Positions 59,572-64,000 of a stretch of 64,000 nucleotides of DNA are shown piece after piece (position 1 is the stretch's first letter; each line of letters begins with the position of its first letter). Under the pieces are notes generated by a model. It saw only the letters and a list, made by a program, of their open reading frames with translations, made no database searches and was not told the DNA's origin. Made by a program: the position numbers and the translations under genes. Origin of the DNA: Streptomyces globisporus (lineage in GTDB: Bacteria; Actinomycetota; Actinomycetes; Streptomycetales; Streptomycetaceae); the NCBI RefSeq assembly GCF_003501885.1, contig NZ_QWFA01000001.1:60968-124967 (forward strand). The letters are read 5' to 3'.

Positions 59572-60520
59572 ACCATCCGCCAAGGTCGCCACTATCGGGG
59601 TGACCCGCACCAAGCTCGCCGTCGAGGAGGAGCTGGAGTGGCTGTTCCGCGAGCAGCCCACCGAGGACTACGGCATTGACGCGCATGCCGAGGTTGTCGA
59701 CGGCGAGGACGTCCGTGGCCGACTGCTGGCCCTGCAGATCAAGAGCGGGATGAGCTGGTTCCGGGAGGCGGCGCCAGAGGGTTGGTGGTTCCGGCCGGAC
59801 GGCGAGCACGTGGCCTACTGGCTCAACCACTCGCTGCCGGTGGCCGTGGTGCTGTACCACCCGGAGACGAAGCGCTGCCACTGGCAGTTGGTGAACCGCC
59901 AGACGCTCCAGGAGACATCCACTGACGGCTGGAAACTGCTGGTGCCGGAAGCCCAGGTGCTGGATACGAGCGCCCGAAAGACCCTGCGGGAGGCTGCCGA
60001 GGGCGATCCGTACGAGCTGCGTATCCGTGAACTGCAGCTGGCCAAGCCGTGGATGGAGCTGCTGGCCAGCGGCAAGCGGCTGGTGGTCGACATGGAGGAG
60101 TGGGTCAACAAGGGCTCAGGACGAGGCGACATTGGTCTAGGCATAGACAACGAGGACGGCAAGGAACCCGAGAAACTGGCCAGTTGGGGCGTGTTCCTTG
60201 GCCTCGCCAGCTACGCCGAGGTGGTGCCGAAGCTGTTTGCGTGGGCTGACGCCCAGGTGCACCCGGAGACGTACGACGGGACGGAGTACGACCAGTACAG
60301 AGCAGACTGCTGTATTTGGGACGATGAGGATGAGGTTTTCGCGGCGGTGCCGTTCGAGGAGTGGAAGCGGGGTCTAGATACAGAACGTATCCGGCCGTAC
60401 CGCAATGGTGGTGGCGAGGTTGATTTCTACCGACTTGAGCTGACGCTCAACGAGCTGGGCAAGGCGTTCTTGGTGGTGGATAGGTTCGGGATGGAGGGCG
60501 GGAGGCTGCTGACGGGATGA
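59558..60520 (+). CDS. DUF4365 domain protein
   Basis: A 320-residue protein from GTG 59,558 (GGAG upstream); an ATG at 59,501 is possible. The first 150 residues follow the DUF4365 pattern: ATIGVTRTKLAVEEELEWLF, EDYGIDAHAEVVDGEDVRGR, LLALQIKSGMSWFREA, then AYWLNHSLPVAVVLYHPETK. DUF4365 belongs to the PD-(D/E)xK group (D...E/Q-x-K: Asp in YGIDAH, QIK). It is common in defence islands, often next to or fused to helicases and STAND proteins. The C-terminal 150 residues are of unknown fold. It lies divergent to the DruE-like operon. Confidence 0.8.
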   Translation: MVRRKPSAKVATIGVTRTKLAVEEELEWLFREQPTEDYGIDAHAEVVDGEDVRGRLLALQIKSGMSWFREAAPEGWWFRPDGEHVAYWLNHSLPVAVVLYHPETKRCHWQLVNRQTLQETSTDGWKLLVPEAQVLDTSARKTLREAAEGDPYELRIRELQLAKPWMELLASGKRLVVDMEEWVNKGSGRGDIGLGIDNEDGKEPEKLASWGVFLGLASYAEVVPKLFAWADAQVHPETYDGTEYDQYRADCCIWDDEDEVFAAVPFEEWKRGLDTERIRPYRNGGGEVDFYRLELTLNELGKAFLVVDRFGMEGGRLLTG

Positions 60521-60540
60521 ATGGGTCTTTTCCATCTTGA

Positions 60541-60879
60541 TCAGGTGGCGAGTTCGAGAGCGACGACTTCTCGGACGAGGGGCGTTGATCCGGGTGGTGC
60601 TGCAGCGAAGTTTTCGCAGGAGCCGCCAGGACTTGAGGATGGCCATGGCGCGTTCGCCGAGGCTGCGGATCTTGGTGTGATCGCGGTTGTGACGTCGTCG
60701 CCAGCCGCGCAGGTGCTTGCCCCGGATCGGGACACGGATCGCAGGGCCGGCACACTGGTATGCCTTGTCCGCCTAGCACTTGACGTCGTTTCGGCGAGGG
60801 CGGCGGGAACGCCGTGGACCCGCGCCGCGGTCAGGTCGTGCGTGGCTCCCGGCAAGGCGTCCTGGCGAACCCTGGGCAC
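60541..60879 (-). pseudogene. IS5-type transposase remnant
   Basis: Minus-strand pieces in several frames read VRQDALPGATHDLTAARVHG, then AILKSWRLLRKLRCSTTRIN, then LVREVVALELAT near 60,541. This is the end of a DDE transposase of an IS5-type group common in Streptomyces. Frames shift at least twice and no start remains. A scar of an older insertion at the right boundary of the defence island. Confidence 0.65.
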
Positions 60880-61166
60880 CTGACCTCGACCGCTCCAAGA
60901 TCCCCGACAGAATCAAGCTAGTAATGCGTAGGTCAGGCTACGGGTCGCCAGGGACATTTCAGGGACTTTCAGCTCTGTCGGAGGGACATCCGAGGGAGTT
61001 TTCGCAGTACAAGCACGGAAGGTTGCGACAGCGCTGAAAGGCTCAGGGCTTCGGGCTCGCGCATCCGCGCAGTCGCTCCGCAGCGCTCCGGCAGGGCACC
61101 GGGTCGGCAGTAGAAGAAGAGGCCCTTCGGGGCCGCACACGGTCCTGACCTCGGAGAACGTGTCCG

Positions 61167-61199
61167 GGCGGGCCCGGTGGCGTGCGCGCCGGGCCCGCC
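61167..61199 (-). terminator. Hairpin terminator
   Basis: A perfect 11-base stem (GGCGGGCCCGG and CCGGGCCCGCC) with an 11-base loop, 10 bases downstream of the minus-strand stop at 61,209. It looks like the original terminator of the truncated dehydrogenase gene. Confidence 0.75.
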
Positions 61200-61208
61200 G
61201 ACGGGCGA

Positions 61209-61331
61209 TCAGCTGTACGGGTAGAACCCCGACCCCGTCTTGCGCCCCAGGTGGCCCGCGTCGACCATGCGCTGGAGCAGCGGGGGAGCGGCGTACAGCG
61301 GCTCCTTGTACTCGGCGTACAACTGGTCAGC
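61209..61331 (-). pseudogene. 3' end of a 3-hydroxyacyl-CoA dehydrogenase gene
   Basis: The minus-strand frame ending at TGA 61,209 reads DQLYAEYKEPLYAAPPLLQR, then MVDAGHLGRKTGSGFYPYS. This is the C-terminus of 3-hydroxybutyryl/3-hydroxyacyl-CoA dehydrogenases (the 'GRKTG-x-GFY-Y' ending). Only about 40 residues remain, followed by an intact terminator hairpin. No 5' part lies upstream (61,332 onward). It may be the displaced 3' end of a target gene left by integration of an element, or a recombination scar. Confidence 0.7.
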
Positions 61332-61404
61332 ACTGCGTGTGGTCCTGTGGCCTGCGCTCCCGTCAGTGCATCCGGCGGCTTGTAGTTTCGAGTTTGATTG
61401 ACGT

Positions 61405-61644
61405 TCAGTGGACCCTCTGTTGCTCCAGCCATTTGAAGACCTCAGCCCTCTTGTACAGGACCTTGGCGTTCCTTCCTCGGCCGAGTTTGTACCCTTTCAA
61501 GCCCAGTTTTGACGCCTCCCTGTACACCCAGCTCGTTGACATGCTGAGCATCGCGGCGACCTCGGAAGTCTCCACGAGGACGGCCTCGACGGGGTGATGC
61601 TCGCGTTGTGGGCTGTCTTCGGAGGGGCGTGGCTGCGATTCCAT
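61405..61644 (-). CDS. Helix-turn-helix protein, AlpA/excisionase-like
   Basis: A 79-residue protein from ATG 61,644, with AAGGAG about 11 bases upstream. The motif VETSEVAAMLSMSTSWVYRE (25-44) and GRGRNAKVLYKRAEVFKWLE are the winged helix-turn-helix used by excisionases and AlpA regulators. No integrase follows it. It lies next to the dehydrogenase fragment, as expected of an element end, so it may be the remaining recombination-directionality factor. Confidence 0.7.
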   Translation of the reverse strand: MESQPRPSEDSPQREHHPVEAVLVETSEVAAMLSMSTSWVYREASKLGLKGYKLGRGRNAKVLYKRAEVFKWLEQQRVH

Positions 61645-62090
61645 GAGGAGGCGCTCCTTGAGGCTGGGCGAATGACGAGTTGCGGGTTGCGTTCCGTGGT
61701 GGCTCGGGGTGGCGGGTGAGTCGTGGTCATGGTCGCGAGAGTCGTCGGCTTGGCCGAACCGGGATTCATTGTTAAGGCCGCCTCGAAACTTCTGGTGGAG
61801 CGCGGCCCGTGAGCGTCAGGGCCGTCGTCCTGCTGTCGAGGTGACGCTGATCACGAGTGCTCTTGAGGGGGCGCTGCGTAGGCTTGCGAGGGTCGTCGAG
61901 GTAGAGGCCAGGGGAGCGGGCGAGGCCTCCGTCGGTGCCTGATGGGGCGTCAGAAAAGTCAGCAAGTGGTCAGCATGAGTCCTGAAAAACCTGGGGAAAG
62001 CTGCCCGCACATGCGAATCGTTGTAGGGTGTCGGGACAGCACTTGACCTGCAAAAACGCAGGCAGGGAGCCTACGTCCAGGAGTACCTCA
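61645..62090. other. Gap between element end and panD
   Basis: No supported gene. The last 100 bases before panD must contain its promoter. Small frames on both strands are Arg/Ser-rich and have no ribosome binding sites. This is the likely junction between mobile DNA and chromosome. Confidence 0.4.
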
Positions 62091-62516
62091 ATGCTACGAA
62101 CGATATTCAAGTCCAAGATCCACCGCGCCACCGTCACCCAGGCCGACCTGCACTACGTCGGGTCCGTGACCATCGACGCCGCTCTGATGGAGGCCGCCGA
62201 CCTGCTGCCCGGCGAGCTGGTCCATATCGTTGACATCGACAACGGCGCCCGCCTGGAGACGTACGTCATCGAGGGCGAGCGCGGCTCCGGTGTCATCGGG
62301 ATCAACGGCGCGGCCGCACACCTCGTGCACCCCGGTGACCTGGTCATCCTGATCAGCTACGCGCAGGTCGACGACGCGGAGGCCCGTTCCCTCGTGCCGC
62401 GGGTCGTGCACGTGGACGCGGACAACCGGATCGTGGCGCTCGGCACGGACGCCTCGGAGCCGGTTCCCGGGAGCCGTACGGAGCGGAGTCCGCAGGCCGT
62501 CGTCGCGGGCGGCTGA
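62091..62516 (+). CDS. panD: Aspartate 1-decarboxylase
   Basis: A 141-residue pyruvoyl enzyme that converts aspartate to beta-alanine for pantothenate and CoA synthesis. It starts [20 protein letters not shown] and has the self-cleavage site YVGSVTIDA (Gly24-Ser25), then [40 protein letters not shown] and ILISYAQ. Length matches PanD with a 20-residue disordered tail. ATG 62,091 has CCAGGAG about 7 bases upstream. Confidence 0.95.
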   Translation: MLRTIFKSKIHRATVTQADLHYVGSVTIDAALMEAADLLPGELVHIVDIDNGARLETYVIEGERGSGVIGINGAAAHLVHPGDLVILISYAQVDDAEARSLVPRVVHVDADNRIVALGTDASEPVPGSRTERSPQAVVAGG

Positions 62517-62557
62517 GAGCGCCGTCCGGGTCCAGGACCAGGAGAGGGCGGAAGCTG

Positions 62558-62911
62558 ATGGCGGAGAACGCTGCTGTGGAGATCAGGGACGACCGGGAGC
62601 ACGGCAACCTCGTGGCGTACGAGGGCGGTGAGTCGGCCGGGACCATCGCGTACTTCGCCATGGACCCGGCTCCCGGCGCGCTCGTGGCCGTCCACACCGT
62701 CGTCCGGCCCGAGCACGAGGGCAAGGGCATCGCGGGTGCGCTCGTACGGGAGTTCTATGCGATGGCCGCCCGCGAGGGCGTTCCCGTCGTTCCGCTGTGC
62801 CCGTACGCGGCGAAGTGGGCGCAGCGCCACCCCGATGAGGCGCCCGATGCGTCGGCCGAGCTCGTCCGGGAGGCGCAGCGGCAGCTCAGGAACCACCCCG
62901 AGCTGTTCTGA
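62558..62911 (+). CDS. Small GNAT N-acetyltransferase
   Basis: A 117-residue protein of the short YjdJ-type GNAT group: YEGGESAGTIAYFAMDPAPG, then TVVRPEHEGKGIAGALVREF with the acetyl-CoA loop (E-G-K-G-I-A), and VVPLCPYAAKWAQRHPDE near the end (the 'C-P-Y-A' element). Substrate unknown. ATG 62,558 follows a purine-rich site. It lies 41 bases after panD, probably in one operon. Confidence 0.85.
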   Translation: MAENAAVEIRDDREHGNLVAYEGGESAGTIAYFAMDPAPGALVAVHTVVRPEHEGKGIAGALVREFYAMAAREGVPVVPLCPYAAKWAQRHPDEAPDASAELVREAQRQLRNHPELF

Positions 62912-62953
62912 CCGGCGGCCGAGGCGGAGCTTGTCGAGGCGGACCGGGGCGGA

Positions 62954-63722
62954 TCACGCGCTCAGTTCCGTGGCCGACCCGCCCCGGCGCCCCAGGTCCT
63001 CGCGGATGTACCACTCGGTGCCCAGCACCTCGCGCTGAACGGCCGGAGTCAGGGCGGCGATCCGGCCGGGTGCCGCTCCTCGTTCCACCTCGCTCCGGTG
63101 CGCGAGGATCGCGGCCAGCTTCTGTGGAAGCCAGGGACGGACGTCGACCGTCGTGGTGATCCAGGCGTCCTCCGAGCAGTACAGCGCCTCGGCCGGGGTG
63201 CCCGACCGGGCCAGCCGCCCGCCCACCACGACGGCCGCCGAGCGGGGGTGGGTGGCGAGGTACAGGGCGCTCGGCTGCCAGGGGGCGCCGGCGCGCGGAC
63301 TGAACACGGGGAGTCCGGCGGCCCGCACCGCCGGCGCGGTGATGCGGGGGGCGTGGACATGGTCCGGGTGGCCGGTCATGCCCCCGTAGGCGTCCGTCGT
63401 GATCACGATCTCCGGGCGTATGTCACGGATGTGGCCGACCAGGGCCGCCACGGCTTCGTCCAGCGGTGCGTCCAGGAACCGGCCGGCCCGGGGCCGACTC
63501 CGGTACGCGGGCGCCCGCGTAGCCGAGCAGCTGCGGGGTGCCCGCGCCCAGGGCGTCCAGGGCCCGGGCGAGCTCGGCCGCCCGATGCGTACCCTCCGCC
63601 CAGGTCGCCGTGACCACCGCCGTACGCGCCCCGGTCGCCCCGTGCCGGGCGAGAACGCCTCCGCAGAACAGGGCCTCGTCGTCCGGATGGGCGTGGACGG
63701 CGAGGACACTCGGCAGGGGCAT
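62954..63722 (-). pseudogene. PIG-L family deacetylase, one frameshift
   Basis: The start ATG 63,722 (GAGAGG upstream) gives VLAVHAHPDDEALFCGGVLA with the zinc motif AHPDDE, then TAVVTATWAEGTHRAAELAR. Near 63,490 the sensible frame changes to FLDAPLDEAVAALVGHIRDI, PEIVITTDAYGGMTGHPDHV (second metal site HPDH) and ends at 62,954. One surplus base in a GGCCGGCCGG stretch accounts for it. Enzymes of this family remove acetyl groups from N-acetylglucosamine-type substrates (MshB, Mca). In a core gene with perfect flanking frames, an assembly error is quite possible. Confidence 0.8.
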
Positions 63723-63937
63723 GGGGGCACCTCTCGCAGCGGTGGAGGCGATTCCGGATCCGGGCGGCTCCGGCGTCGTGCCCGGAGTTCTGCCCAGTCC
63801 GGGCGGGCCTGTACCTACGTCCACGCGCTCCTCGGTCACCGGGTGTATGTGTGGACTCGGCAGGCGCGGGCAGCCGCACCGGGAGACGGTGGAGGAAAGC
63901 TCCATCTGTCCTTTTCGTGCCGTTGTGGAGGATCGCG

Positions 63938-64000
63938 ATGACCCACCCGTACCCCGACCCCGTACCGCCCTCGCCGACCCCTCCCCCCGTGCCGGGCCCG
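63938..64000 (+). CDS. Start of a Pro-rich protein (partial)
   Basis: ATG 63,938 with GGAGGATCGCG upstream opens a frame that runs off the window after 21 codons. The residues are Pro-rich. No function can be given. Confidence 0.5.
   Translation, partial: MTHPYPDPVPPSPTPPPVPGP

Noticed and set aside
61645..62090. An integrase or its remnant next to the excisionase-like gene
   Set aside because: No tyrosine or serine recombinase motif could be read in any frame.

Overview
Organism and overall character. Very high GC, GC-ending codons, GTG starts and gene families such as DUF317, DUF4913, DUF6112, SCO6880-like and DUF2637-like point to Streptomyces or a close relative. Most of the window (about 1-61,400) looks like an integrative and conjugative element or integrated plasmid. 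Ordinary chromosome (panD, a GNAT acetyltransferase, a PIG-L deacetylase) resumes at about 62,000. No integrase, replication initiator, tRNA, rRNA or CRISPR array was recognised, so the left end of the element probably lies outside the window.

Layout. (1) 1-5,400, plus strand: the end of a DUF2637-like membrane protein carrying a very dense GGTCA motif array, then mobC, a relaxase, a zinc-ribbon protein and a DUF6236 protein. (2) 5,600-17,300, minus strand: a long run of tightly overlapping accessory genes (DUF317, RelE-like, DUF4913, DnaB_N-like) with a VirD4/TraG coupling protein. Several are frameshifted, including an orphan 5mC methyltransferase broken in four places. (3) 17,300-27,200: an interrupting cargo block with an IS481-family element flanked by a CTAG duplication, an FnIII-CBM protein, an LtrA-like membrane protein, a polyprenyl diphosphate synthase convergent with an FAD oxidoreductase, a secreted lectin-like protein and an MpaB/Lcp-like oxygenase. 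(4) 27,200-37,200, minus strand: the type IV secretion core, with a VirB4-like ATPase, an SCO6880-like protein, a TrbL-like multi-membrane protein, a VirB8/TcpC-like protein, a DUF6112 protein and an NlpC/P60 wall hydrolase. (5) 37,700-60,500: a methylation-centred defence island. (6) 60,500-61,650: scars (IS5-type transposase remnant, 3' piece of a 3-hydroxyacyl-CoA dehydrogenase) and an AlpA/Xis-like regulator. (7) 62,000-64,000: chromosome.

How the genes fit together. MobC and the relaxase would nick and pilot DNA, VirD4 would dock it, and the VirB4, SCO6880, TrbL-like, VirB8-like, DUF6112 and NlpC/P60 proteins would form a Gram-positive transfer channel. The defence island has two parts. 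The first is an unusual set: AbrB, Vsr, DUF262, DUF3883 nuclease, SNF2 helicase, ParB-like protein, Zn-ribbon/HNH-like protein and Dcm. The second is a three-gene overlapping operon ending in a 1,862-residue DEAD helicase with a DUF1998-type zinc module; together with the nearby Dcm it resembles Druantia type II (DruM, DruF, DruG, DruE). An AspBHI-like modification-dependent endonuclease sits between them. The 39-49 kb set is the best candidate for an undescribed or poorly described system.

Limits. All assignments come from reading sequence and motif recognition; no database search was run. Several single-base frameshifts, one of them in a chromosomal gene, could be real decay or assembly error.
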